Source of the DNA: Flavobacterium sp.
Lineage (GTDB): Bacteria > Bacteroidota > Bacteroidia > Flavobacteriales > Flavobacteriaceae
Assembly: GCF_027482425.1 (NCBI RefSeq)
Contig: NZ_JAIXWA010000054.1
Span: 62,001 to 126,000 of the forward strand
DNA length: 64,000 nucleotides
Direction of reading: 5' to 3'
Shown: piece after piece, positions 28,210-35,498 of the stretch
Layout: the number at the start of each line of letters is the position of its first letter
Position numbering within the stretch: position 1 is the first letter of the stretch
Notes under the pieces: model-generated
What the model saw: only the letters and a program-made list of their open reading frames with translations
Told to the model about the DNA's origin: nothing
The model's database searches: none
Program-made: the position numbers and the translations under genes

Positions 28210-29790
28210 ATGCGTATTTCTAAAATTTACATACCGATTCTTTTTTTCTCCTGTGTGGCGTTAGGGATCATCATTGGTGGACTCCTGAATTATCCTATTC
28301 CAGCCAAAGCGTCAAAGCAAGAGTACCGCAGTAAACTCAATCGGTTATTGAATTTTATTGAAAACGAATATGTAGATGAGGTCAAAACCGATTCCATTGT
28401 CGATGTTACGGTGACGGGTATTTTGGCCAATTTAGATCCGCATTCGGTCTATGTAACACCCCAAGAACAAACCCTATTGGCCGATAATATGCGCGGCGAT
28501 TTTGTGGGTATTGGGATTAATTTTTACACCTATAATGATTCGATAGCGGTAATCAAACCCATTCCAGGGGGACCCGCAGCGAAAGCAGGAATCCAAGCGG
28601 GTGATCGTATATTGTATGCGGGAAAAAAACCCTTATTTGGAAAAAAATTGAAATCCGAGTCGCTGTATACTATCTTAAGAGGCGAACCCTTATCCAAGAT
28701 TCAATTAACGGTGTATCGGAAGAAAACCCGCAAAACGTTTACCACCCAAGTGGTTCGGGACGTCATCCCACTGAAAAGTGTTGAAGTTGCCCTTCTTTTG
28801 GATGGACAAACGGGGTATATCAAAATCGAACGTTTTGCCGAAACCACTGGCGAAGAATTTCATCAAGCATTGCTCCAGTTAAAAAAGAAAGGCATGCGTG
28901 CGCTCATTATTGATGTACGCGAAAACGGCGGCGGCGTCATGGAATCAGTGATTGCTATTGCCGATGAACTGCTTCCCGAAGAGGATCTAATCGTTTTTAC
29001 GAAAAACAAAAAAGGGGCGGTTGAAAAAAAGTATGCTACCGAAAAAGGCTTGTTTGAATCGGGGAAAGTAACCGTATTGATTGATGAAAATTCAGCGTCC
29101 GCGAGTGAGATTCTAGCCGGTGCCATTCAAGATAATGATCGCGGTCAAATTGTTGGCCGACGCTCTTTTGGCAAAGGATTGGTTCAGCGCGAGATGAATT
29201 TTGACGACGGTTCGGCGGTACGTTTAACCGTAGCACGTTATTTTACCCCCAGTGGTCGTTCGATTCAAAAACCTTACAAAAAAGGGGAGACCGAAGCCTA
29301 TCACGGCGAATACGAGCACCGCTATGAATCGGGGGAACTTACACAGCCCCAAAAAGTTAACGTAGCCGATTCGCTCAAGTTTAAAACTAAAAAAGGGCGA
29401 ACCGTGTATGGGGGCGGAGGTATTGTGCCCGACGTTTTTGTTCCTCTTGAAAGTGCTGTAGGCGAAGAAAATGTAGCGTATGTGTTGAAAACGGGTATAG
29501 TAGGCCATTTTGTGTTTGAACAATTGGACAACAACCGGAATCGATTTGCGGGTTGGACCTTTGAGCAATTTCAAAAAAACTATGAAACTACAGCCGACTA
29601 TTTGCCTGAATTTGAAACATATATGGAAAAGTCGGGACTGCAAATGCATTGGGAAAAAAGTAAACCGCTGGTGCGGCGGTACATAAAAGCCGAATTTGCA
29701 CGGCAGTTGTTTGGGGATACGGCCTACTACAAAGTCATTCTCCAAGAAGACCCCATGTTAAAAAAAGCAGGAGTTACGCGTGTTCATTAG
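28210..29790 (+). CDS. S41 family C-terminal processing peptidase
   Basis: 526 residues. One N-terminal membrane/signal segment (residues 5-28) precedes a PDZ domain (about 95-180) and the S41 catalytic domain. The Ser/Lys dyad can be placed as Ser297 (NSASASEILAGA) and Lys322 (SFGKGLVQ), with Gln326; the 25-residue spacing equals that of CtpB. An extended C-terminal region (about 400-526) is typical of Bacteroidota members. It is the last gene of the HupE-like/deaminase/protease run and converges on the FAD-oxidoreductase gene with a four-base overlap of the stops. Confidence 0.92.
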   Translation: MRISKIYIPILFFSCVALGIIIGGLLNYPIPAKASKQEYRSKLNRLLNFIENEYVDEVKTDSIVDVTVTGILANLDPHSVYVTPQEQTLLADNMRGDFVGIGINFYTYNDSIAVIKPIPGGPAAKAGIQAGDRILYAGKKPLFGKKLKSESLYTILRGEPLSKIQLTVYRKKTRKTFTTQVVRDVIPLKSVEVALLLDGQTGYIKIERFAETTGEEFHQALLQLKKKGMRALIIDVRENGGGVMESVIAIADELLPEEDLIVFTKNKKGAVEKKYATEKGLFESGKVTVLIDENSASASEILAGAIQDNDRGQIVGRRSFGKGLVQREMNFDDGSAVRLTVARYFTPSGRSIQKPYKKGETEAYHGEYEHRYESGELTQPQKVNVADSLKFKTKKGRTVYGGGGIVPDVFVPLESAVGEENVAYVLKTGIVGHFVFEQLDNNRNRFAGWTFEQFQKNYETTADYLPEFETYMEKSGLQMHWEKSKPLVRRYIKAEFARQLFGDTAYYKVILQEDPMLKKAGVTRVH

Positions 29791-30398
29791 TGGTTCAAAC
29801 TATCATGCACTTGCACCGGAATCCCGTCGTTCCATTCGGTCAAAATATCAGTCGCTACTGAGGCGCCACTTCCTGCGGCTATAGGTAACTGACTACGCCA
29901 GCCGGCCAATGTTCCACAAACATACAGCCCGGGTTTTACTACATGATCGGTGTTGCGCAATTGCAATCGGTTTTTGTCGGGATGGGCTTTTTGATGCGGG
30001 ATAATAAAGGATGCCAAGCCCGCAATAGGAAACGGATTTCCAGCGCCAATCGCAAGGACTACACGACGGCTCTCTAAGGTTTCCCCCGTATGGGTTGTTA
30101 GTGTAAAGTGATTCAAATCGCCCGAGATCGCCGTGATTTTAAGATTTTCGAGTTGAATGACATGCGGGTAGGAGGTTGCCAAATGCGTTTTACTCTCCAC
30201 CAACAACGAAGCTCCTGTGGTGCCCGCCGCAATCCCATAGGCATTGTGGAACACTGCATTTTGTAACGAAGACGCTTTTTGGTGGGTAAGCACGCCAATT
30301 TTTTTGTCCGCAGCAAAAGGTTTGTGCTGCGCCGAACCCAAAAGTAAGGCACACGACATTCCCGAGACGCCACCGCCAATAATGAGTACGTCAAACAT
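29787..30398 (-). CDS. Minimal FAD-dependent oxidoreductase (thioredoxin-reductase-like, no NADPH domain)
   Basis: 203 residues. The FAD-binding halves of a thioredoxin-reductase fold are present: GGGVSGMSCALLL at residues 8-20, VVLAIGAG near 113-120, and GLYVCGTLAGWRSQLPIAAG near the C-terminus. The NADPH-binding domain and the redox CxxC that normally sit between them are absent. It may take electrons from a partner protein or use FAD differently. It lies one base after a small membrane-protein gene and downstream of marC. The reading frame is intact, so this looks like a natural short form rather than a truncation. Confidence 0.75.
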   Translation of the reverse strand: MFDVLIIGGGVSGMSCALLLGSAQHKPFAADKKIGVLTHQKASSLQNAVFHNAYGIAAGTTGASLLVESKTHLATSYPHVIQLENLKITAISGDLNHFTLTTHTGETLESRRVVLAIGAGNPFPIAGLASFIIPHQKAHPDKNRLQLRNTDHVVKPGLYVCGTLAGWRSQLPIAAGSGASVATDILTEWNDGIPVQVHDSLNH

Positions 30399-30399
30399 G

Positions 30400-30600
30400 T
30401 TATTGGTTTTTCATTTTCTCTTCGATGCGCTTCGACATTTTGAAAATCAAAAGAATAAAAATAGCGCAAAACGAAGCTACGATTCCGATCAAAGCAACCA
30501 AACTGTTCCCTTCTAACGGACGGTCAAAATCCAACATCATCACATTAACGACCACTAATGCAATGGCAATAAAGATTAATAAAGTGGTAAAGATTTTCAT
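30400..30600 (-). CDS. Small two-TM membrane protein, unknown function
   Basis: 66 residues from the ATG at 30600 (MKIFTTLLIFIAIALVVVN), with two hydrophobic segments at about residues 3-20 and 33-53 and a basic C-terminal tail (KMSKRIEEKMKNQ). A longer TTG-started reading would begin inside a -7 box and is not chosen. The gap to the FAD-oxidoreductase gene is one base, so the pair is co-translated. No family is recognised. Confidence 0.7.
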   Translation of the reverse strand: MKIFTTLLIFIAIALVVVNVMMLDFDRPLEGNSLVALIGIVASFCAIFILLIFKMSKRIEEKMKNQ

Positions 30601-30618
30601 TGTTTTACTTTCTGACGA

Positions 30619-30626
30619 CAAATTTA
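30619..30626 (-). promoter_or_regulatory. Probable -7 box for the small membrane protein/FAD oxidoreductase pair
   Basis: The minus strand reads TAAATTTG, an exact TAnnTTTG match, 18 bases before the ATG at 30600 and after the marC stop codon. The pair could thus be transcribed apart from marC. Confidence 0.4.
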
Positions 30627-30642
30627 ATCATTTCTCGTTGTA

Positions 30643-31218
30643 CTAAAAGAGGGCTTTAACATTAGAGGCAAATAATTTAACAGCAATCGCTAACAACACC
30701 ACCCCAAAGGTTTTTCGAATCACACCCAAACCATTTTTACCCAAAAACTTTTCAATTTTTGCCGACGATTTCAAAACGCCATACACCAAAATCACATTCA
30801 AAAAAATGGCAATCACAATATTAATCGAAGCAAATTGCGACCGAAGCGAAAGTAAGGTAGTCATCGTGCCAGCCCCCGCAATCAACGGGAACGCCAAAGG
30901 CACTATCGAGGCCGAGGTATGGGCTTCCTCTTTGTAAATTTTGATGCCCAAAATCATCTCCAAGGCCAAAAAGAACAATACAAACGACCCCGCCACAGCA
31001 AACGAATACACGTCTGTGCCAATTAATTTCAAAAATTCTTCCCCAGCAAACAAAAAGGTAATCATGATGATGCCCGCTGCCAACGACGCTTTTTCCGACT
31101 CAATAGTTCCAAATTTCTGGCGTAAATCCACGATAATCGGAATCGTGCCGACAATATCAATAACCGCAAAAAGCACCATACTAATGGTCGCAACCTCTCT
31201 AAAATCTAAGCCCCACAT
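30643..31218 (-). CDS. marC: MarC family integral membrane protein
   Basis: 191 residues from the ATG at 31218, six hydrophobic segments. The start MWGLDFREVATISMVLFAVID and the segment PLIAGAGTMTTLLSL are typical of MarC/YhgN/YchE proteins; the latter resembles their conserved PGxxT motif with Ala-Gly in place of Pro-Gly. The family has no settled function, and its old link to antibiotic resistance has been withdrawn. A TTG at 31239 is excluded because a -7 box covers it. Confidence 0.88.
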   Translation of the reverse strand: MWGLDFREVATISMVLFAVIDIVGTIPIIVDLRQKFGTIESEKASLAAGIIMITFLFAGEEFLKLIGTDVYSFAVAGSFVLFFLALEMILGIKIYKEEAHTSASIVPLAFPLIAGAGTMTTLLSLRSQFASINIVIAIFLNVILVYGVLKSSAKIEKFLGKNGLGVIRKTFGVVLLAIAVKLFASNVKALF

Positions 31219-31236
31219 ACCCGTTGAAATTTTTTG

Positions 31237-31244
31237 CAAAAGTA
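31237..31244 (-). promoter_or_regulatory. -7 box of the marC promoter
   Basis: The minus strand reads TACTTTTG, an exact TAnnTTTG match, 18 bases upstream of the ATG at 31218. Confidence 0.5.
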
Positions 31245-31364
31245 AGGCATAAAAAAAGAGCTAAAATTTAAATTCCCGTTAAATTTCAACCCCTTGATAG
31301 TGACACTTTTGGGCGCTCCCCCTCGGAATGATGTTGGCGATTTCTATCCGTTTTTTCGTCCTAG

Positions 31365-31434
31365 GGGTCAGGTCGTCCGTTGCAAGTCCGCGCTCGTTCC
31401 TCGCTGTGGGCTTTTCACTTCCACCCTTAGCGCG
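31365..31434. repeat. Dispersed Bacteroidota intergenic element (GGGTCAGG...GTCCG type)
   Basis: This GC-rich block lies in an otherwise AT-rich gap. Read on the minus strand it runs GCGCTAAGGGTGGAAG, then GAAAAGCCC, and ends GGACGACCTGACCC. I recall closely similar strings as short non-coding repeats in Flavobacterium genomes. No coding potential is seen. The surrounding gap 31245-31590 has no gene. Confidence 0.5.
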
Positions 31435-31490
31435 GTAGGGAATGTTATAAATTTTGAATTTTAAATTATAAATGGGCGTGTCAAATCACC

Positions 31491-31563
31491 ATCCCCCCTT
31501 TAGGGGCTAGGGGGCTACCGACAACCGACAACCAATCCCCCTTTAGTGGCTCGGCGCTAGGGT
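31491..31563. repeat. Tandem hairpin-type repeats (CCCCCTTTAG...TAGGGGG)
   Basis: Two imperfect copies of a C-run/CTTTAG/G-run module are seen. The first (31491-31515) folds as CCCCCCTTTAGGGG followed by CTAGGGGGC; the second (31535-31563) has AATCCCCCTTTAGTGGC and CGCTAGGG. Between them CCGACAA is repeated twice in tandem (31518-31531). Confidence 0.55.
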
Positions 31564-31596
31564 TCAGTAAGCAGTCTTCTAGTACCTAGAAAGTAA

Positions 31597-31604
31597 TATC
31601 TTTG
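31597..31604 (+). promoter_or_regulatory. -7 box of the DUF3109 gene promoter
   Basis: TATCTTTG is an exact TAnnTTTG match, 17 bases before the ATG at 31622. No matching TTG is found upstream, where the repeat block lies. Confidence 0.55.
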
Positions 31605-31621
31605 CATCAAAGAAAAATACT

Positions 31622-32194
31622 ATGTTTCAACTCGGGAAAACCATTGTGTCGGAGGATATTTTAGAAAAAGACTTTGTGTGTAACCTTACGGCTTGCAAGG
31701 GCGCCTGTTGCGTCGATGGTGATGCTGGGGCTCCCCTTAGTGCTGAAGAAACCAAGATTTTGGAAGATATTTATCCCAAAATTAAATCCTATTTGCGTCC
31801 CGAAGGTGTTGAAGCCATCGAACGCTTGGGGACATGGGTGGTCGGAACGGAGCAAGATTTAGAAACGCCCCTCATAGACAACAACGATTGTGCGTACGTT
31901 ATTTTTGACGGACAAACCGCCTTGTGCGGGATTGAACAAGCGTATAATGAAGGCATCATCGATTGGAAAAAACCCGTTTCGTGCCATTTGTATCCCATCC
32001 GAATAAAGGATTTTACGGAATTTGCCGCGGTGAATTACGACCGTTGGGATATTTGCGATCCAGCGTGTGCACTGGGCAATGAATTGCAAGTGCCCGTATA
32101 TAAATTTGTGAAAGAAGCGTTGATTCGTCGTTTTGGTGAAAATTGGTTTGCCGAATTGGAAAAAGTAGCGGAAGACTTGAAAAAAGAAAAATAA
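31622..32194 (+). CDS. DUF3109 family Cys-rich protein
   Basis: 190 residues. Cysteines are arranged as Cys20, Cys25 and the pair Cys29-Cys30 (VCNLTACKGACC), then CAYV, ALCG, SCHLYP and ICDPAC further on. This pattern is that of DUF3109 and the related YkgJ zinc/iron-binding families. The protein is soluble with no signal peptide. Function is unknown; metal or cluster binding is inferred from the Cys pattern. It is monocistronic, with its own -7 box and terminator. Confidence 0.85.
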   Translation: MFQLGKTIVSEDILEKDFVCNLTACKGACCVDGDAGAPLSAEETKILEDIYPKIKSYLRPEGVEAIERLGTWVVGTEQDLETPLIDNNDCAYVIFDGQTALCGIEQAYNEGIIDWKKPVSCHLYPIRIKDFTEFAAVNYDRWDICDPACALGNELQVPVYKFVKEALIRRFGENWFAELEKVAEDLKKEK

Positions 32195-32196
32195 AA

Positions 32197-32226
32197 AAAG
32201 CCTGAATCATTTATTCAGGCTTTTTT
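32197..32226 (+). terminator. Terminator after the DUF3109 gene
   Basis: Arms GCCTGAAT (32200-32207) and ATTCAGGC (32213-32220) follow an A run and are followed by six T. Confidence 0.9.
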
Positions 32227-32721
32227 GTGAAGAAGTTGAAGCTCAACCGACTTATCAGTCATACAGAGCTTTTTTACTGAATTACTGACTACTTTTATCC
32301 AAGAACGTTCAAGGTAGATTTATTAAAATAGACATCGTATTCCCCTACCTCATATTCTCATCTTCTTTTGGTTGGGTTTGCGGGTTAATATGACCAATTT
32401 TTATCTATTTCTATAATAAAAAATAGTCAAAAAGGGAAAAGAGTAAATAGAATGAAAAGTTTAATTAAAATAATCTTAGAAACATTAAAATATACTATAC
32501 AATTTCTATATAACGAACTTCATCACAAACCTAATTGGCTATGATTTTAGGGTATACCTTTTTTTGTGATTCATCGCACTCACTTGTTTAGTATTTATAT
32601 AACACTAAACAAAATGCAAATTCACAATTATAGATTGTAATTAGCTCTAACCTTAAATTATGATTTACAATTTATAGGAAAAAACATATATTTGGCATTA
32701 TTTTAATTAAAATTATAATTT
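32227..32721. other. AT-rich gap, left part of a small islet
   Basis: Sampled 60-base rows here are near 20% G+C, well below neighbouring genes. A 30-codon open frame (ATG 32452 to TGA 32544, MKSLIKIILETLKYTIQFLY onward) has no recognisable signals and may be chance. At 32228-32251 the text resembles the 3' end of the tRNA-Ala gene at 33381. Otherwise nothing is seen until the -7 box at 32687. Confidence 0.4.
32687..32694 (+). promoter_or_regulatory. -7 box of the CFI-box gene promoter
   Basis: TATATTTG is an exact TAnnTTTG match, 27 bases before the ATG at 32722. Confidence 0.5.
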
Positions 32722-33111
32722 ATGGGTAAATGTATTTGGTGTTCAAGAGAGTATGCTTCGTACGACCGTTATCGCACAAATGCTGCAAAAAATTTTGGAT
32801 CTTTTTGCTCAATTAGATGTGAAGCTACTGCTAAATCACATGGAGTTGAGGGAAAAAAAGGATGTTTTATCGCTACAGCTGTCTTTGATGACTATAACCA
32901 TCCTGTTGTTTTTGATTTAAGGCAATTTAGAGATAATTGGCTAGAAAAGAGAAGTTGGGGTGTAAAATTTATTTCAAAATACTATTTATATAGTCCAAAG
33001 CTAGCAAACATTATTGCAGATAATTTAACCCTTAAAAAATTCACAATGTTTTTTTTAATCAAGCCATTACATTTTATCGTAATTAAATTAAAACTTGATA
33101 AAAAAAATTAA
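32722..33111 (+). CDS. CFI-box-CTERM domain protein with N-terminal zinc-finger-like Cys pairs
   Basis: 129 residues. The N-terminus has CIWC and CSIRC (two Cys pairs about 24 residues apart), likely one zinc site. After a short linker comes GCFIATAVFDDYNHP, then LRQFRDNWL, GVKFISKYYLYSPKLA, which is the CFI-box pattern found at the C-terminus of many bacterial proteins of unknown role. The last 30 residues are hydrophobic and could contact the membrane. It lies in an AT-rich stretch next to tRNA-Ala, so recent acquisition is plausible. Confidence 0.7.
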   Translation: MGKCIWCSREYASYDRYRTNAAKNFGSFCSIRCEATAKSHGVEGKKGCFIATAVFDDYNHPVVFDLRQFRDNWLEKRSWGVKFISKYYLYSPKLANIIADNLTLKKFTMFFLIKPLHFIVIKLKLDKKN

Positions 33112-33301
33112 TCAAGATTTTTTAGATTTAAATCAAACAGATGATAATTACATTTTAGTTTATGTATTTAACCTATATGCTGAAAAAGGGTATTGCGGTT
33201 CAATCGTTGCTGGTCCTGTCGTAAAAAGATTAGTAGGAAATATAAAAAATAATCTTTTTCACAAAAACATCATTAAAATTTATAGCCATAACTCCACTTA
33301 A
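33092..33301 (+). pseudogene. Possible gene remnant (C-terminal fragment, perhaps of a penicillin-binding protein)
   Basis: An open frame begins directly after a TAA (33089-33091) and contains no ATG; the only possible start is TTG at 33095, inside the previous gene. The translated end (YILVYVFNLYAEKGYCGSIV, then AGPVVKRLVGNIK) resembles in form the last strand and helix of penicillin-binding transpeptidases, where G-Y-x-G-S-x-V-A-x-P-V is common. The upstream catalytic part is missing. It could also be a chance frame. Confidence 0.35.
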
Positions 33302-33338
33302 AATGAGAGCCTAAGGTTGTTTTATAATTGTTAAAAAA

Positions 33339-33371
33339 AACCTTAACCCAGATAAAATAGGGGTTAAGGTT
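33339..33371. terminator. Bidirectional terminator between the AT-rich islet and tRNA-Ala
   Basis: Perfect 11-base arms AACCTTAACCC (33339-33349) and GGGTTAAGGTT (33361-33371), with A run before and T run after, end the leftward tRNA transcript and any rightward transcript of the islet. Confidence 0.9.
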
Positions 33372-33380
33372 TTATTTTAG

Positions 33381-33454
33381 TGGAGAAGATGGGGCTCGAA
33401 CCCACGACCTCTACGCTGCCAGCGTAGCGCTCTAGCCAACTGAGCTACATCCCC
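33381..33454 (-). tRNA. tRNA-Ala(GGC)
   Basis: The minus strand folds as a full cloverleaf: acceptor GGGGATG, D-arm GCTC...GAGC with AGTTGGCTA, anticodon arm CTACG-CTGGCAG-CGTAG giving anticodon GGC, and T-arm GTGGG-TTCGAGC-CCCAT. The G3-U70 pair that identifies alanine tRNA is present. One U6-U67 mismatch occurs in the acceptor stem. CCA is not encoded. Confidence 0.95.
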
Positions 33455-33466
33455 TATAATGCGTTG

Positions 33467-33496
33467 CAAATATAGTAATTTAACCGTCAACCCCAA
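33467..33496 (-). promoter_or_regulatory. tRNA-Ala promoter (TTG-N19-TATATTTG)
   Basis: On the minus strand TTG (33494-33496) is followed after 19 bases by TATATTTG (33467-33474), a full match to the Bacteroidota consensus, 12 bases before the mature tRNA 5' end. Confidence 0.75.
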
Positions 33497-33631
33497 ATAT
33501 TTTTTTGAATCCTAAAGAATTGCATACTTAAAGCAAAAAAAACACTGATTCATAGTAAATTATCGCAAATTTATTCATAAAATTGTGCTTCTTTAAAAAA
33601 ACAACGTACAAACTATTAACCTCTACCGAAA

Positions 33632-35443
33632 ATGAAAAAAATTACTCTATTGACGGCCTTATTGGTTTCTTTTTTGGGTCAGGCACAAATCATTGCCTCT
33701 CAAAACTTCGATACGGCTTTAGGCTGGACTACCACCACAGCCACCAGTGACGCGGGTACAACCATCAATGCTTGGTCTCGCAGAACGGCGGGAACCAACC
33801 CAACGTGTGCTACTTTTGCTGGTGCAGGGATGGCACGTTTTGCGTCGTATTCTATTCCAAACAACGGAACGGGCCGCCTTACGTCACCAGCGATAACTTT
33901 TGCTGGGGCAAATTACCGTGTAAAATTAAAAATGTTCCGCGATTCAGGGTATCCAACGGATGCGGATAACATCCAAGTTTTTTACAACACCACTTCAGCA
34001 GCAGGAGGGACTTTGTTAGGTACCGTTAACCGTTCACGTCAATTGGCTCCTATTGTGCCCGCCGATGGTTGGTACAGCTATTCTTTTGATATTCCTGGAA
34101 CAGTTTCGGGTACAGGGTATATCAATATCTTGGGAACTTCAAGATACGGAAACAACATCTTTATCGATGAAATCACGGTAGAACAAATTCAAGCTATTGA
34201 TGCTGAAACGGCTACTGTAGATATGAATGCAATCGTATTGGCCGGTTCTAAAGTGATTACAGGTTCGATCAAAAATATGGGAACTTCTGCCATCAACGCA
34301 ATGACTGTAAATTGGCAAATTGGTACGGGGACTATTTATTCACAAACTTTTTCTGGATTGAACATTGCGATGGGACAATCATACACGTTTACGCACAATG
34401 ACCAATGGAATGCTACCCCAGGAAATTATGTATTAAAAGTTTGGGTATCCAATGTGAATGGAGCAGGAAATGACGGAGATACAACGAATGATATGGTAAC
34501 CAAAAACGTTTCTGTAGCTAGTGGTTCTACGGCACGTCTTCCTTTGTATGAGAAATTTTCGAGTTCAACATGTCCTCCTTGTTTTTCGTTTAACACCAAC
34601 TTCTTTTCTCCTTTTTATACCACAGGAACCAACCAAAATAATTTAGCGTTGATATCCTATCAAGTGAACTGGCCTGGTGTTGGGGATCCTTATTATACTC
34701 CAGAAATCGGTGAGCGCGTAGGCTATTATGGGGTTACCGGTGCACCTACTTTATTTGTAGACTCTAAAGAAGGGACTAACTTTAATACAGCACAATTGCA
34801 AACTGCATTGGATGTAGCTTTAAGTGAGCCAGCATACTTTGGGATTAACGCGACACGTTTATTGAACGGATCTGATTTAACAGTGAACGTAAATACTACG
34901 CCTTATCTATCTGGAAATTACACGATCCATGCCGTTGTAGTAGAAGGAGTGACTACAGGTAACGTTGCTACCAACGGAGAAACATCCTTCAAAAATGTGG
35001 CCATGAAAATGTTGCCCGATCCAAGTGGAACTCCAGTTAACTTTACTTTTAACACGCCAACAACCCACACACTACAAACAAATTTAAGCGGATTGAATAT
35101 TGAAGAATTGTCGGATATTAAAGTTATTGTATTCATTCAAAATGTAGCTACTAAAGCAGTGATGCAAGCCGCTTTTGCAACAGATGCATTATCTAATGGC
35201 ACCTTTACAGCACAAAATTTCGCACGCTTATTCCCCAATCCTTCCAATGGAATTCTACAAGTAGCGACAGAAGGTACTGTAAATATTACGGTTACTGATA
35301 TGACTGGAAAAGTAGTATATCGTGCTAACGCCCTTGAAAATGGAGGTCAAATGAATTTGACTTCTTTACAAAAAGGCATTTACTTAGCGACCATGACCAA
35401 TGAAGCAGGCGCTACACAAACTCAAAAAATTGTATTAAACTAA
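33632..35443 (+). CDS. T9SS-exported Omp28-like thioredoxin-fold protein
   Basis: 603 residues. Signal peptide MKKITLLTALLVSFLGQAQ; a beta-sandwich region (about 20-185) with GRLTSPAITFAGANYRVKLK, like adhesin/choice-of-anchor domains; a middle Ig-like region; then an Omp28-related thioredoxin-like domain with Cys314-Pro-Pro-Cys317 in SSSTCPPCFSF and a following GAPTLFVDSK that resembles the cis-Pro loop; and a T9SS type A sorting domain (LFPNPSNGILQVATEG onward). It should work at the cell surface as a thiol-disulfide or metal/heme-binding protein. Followed by a second T9SS protein after a hairpin. Confidence 0.85.
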   Translation: MKKITLLTALLVSFLGQAQIIASQNFDTALGWTTTTATSDAGTTINAWSRRTAGTNPTCATFAGAGMARFASYSIPNNGTGRLTSPAITFAGANYRVKLKMFRDSGYPTDADNIQVFYNTTSAAGGTLLGTVNRSRQLAPIVPADGWYSYSFDIPGTVSGTGYINILGTSRYGNNIFIDEITVEQIQAIDAETATVDMNAIVLAGSKVITGSIKNMGTSAINAMTVNWQIGTGTIYSQTFSGLNIAMGQSYTFTHNDQWNATPGNYVLKVWVSNVNGAGNDGDTTNDMVTKNVSVASGSTARLPLYEKFSSSTCPPCFSFNTNFFSPFYTTGTNQNNLALISYQVNWPGVGDPYYTPEIGERVGYYGVTGAPTLFVDSKEGTNFNTAQLQTALDVALSEPAYFGINATRLLNGSDLTVNVNTTPYLSGNYTIHAVVVEGVTTGNVATNGETSFKNVAMKMLPDPSGTPVNFTFNTPTTHTLQTNLSGLNIEELSDIKVIVFIQNVATKAVMQAAFATDALSNGTFTAQNFARLFPNPSNGILQVATEGTVNITVTDMTGKVVYRANALENGGQMNLTSLQKGIYLATMTNEAGATQTQKIVLN

Positions 35444-35447
35444 ATAA

Positions 35448-35478
35448 TTAACGGGGAGATTTGCCGTCTCCCCATTAA
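35448..35478 (+). promoter_or_regulatory. Intergenic hairpin between the two T9SS genes
   Basis: TTAA-C-GGGGAGA (35448-35459) pairs with TCTCCCC-A-TTAA (35467-35478). There is no T tract after it, so it is more likely an mRNA-stabilising or attenuating hairpin than a terminator. The next ATG is 20 bases on. Confidence 0.5.
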
Positions 35479-35498
35479 CACTCCCCAAAAAATAGATT

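Noticed and set aside
31365-31563. Possible CRISPR array in the repeat-dense gap
   Set aside because: The repeats are of different types, only two copies each, with no regular spacers, and no cas gene is present.
32452-32544. 30-codon open frame in the AT-rich gap
   Set aside because: Very short, no -7 box at a fitting distance and no recognisable motif; in sequence this AT-rich such frames arise by chance.
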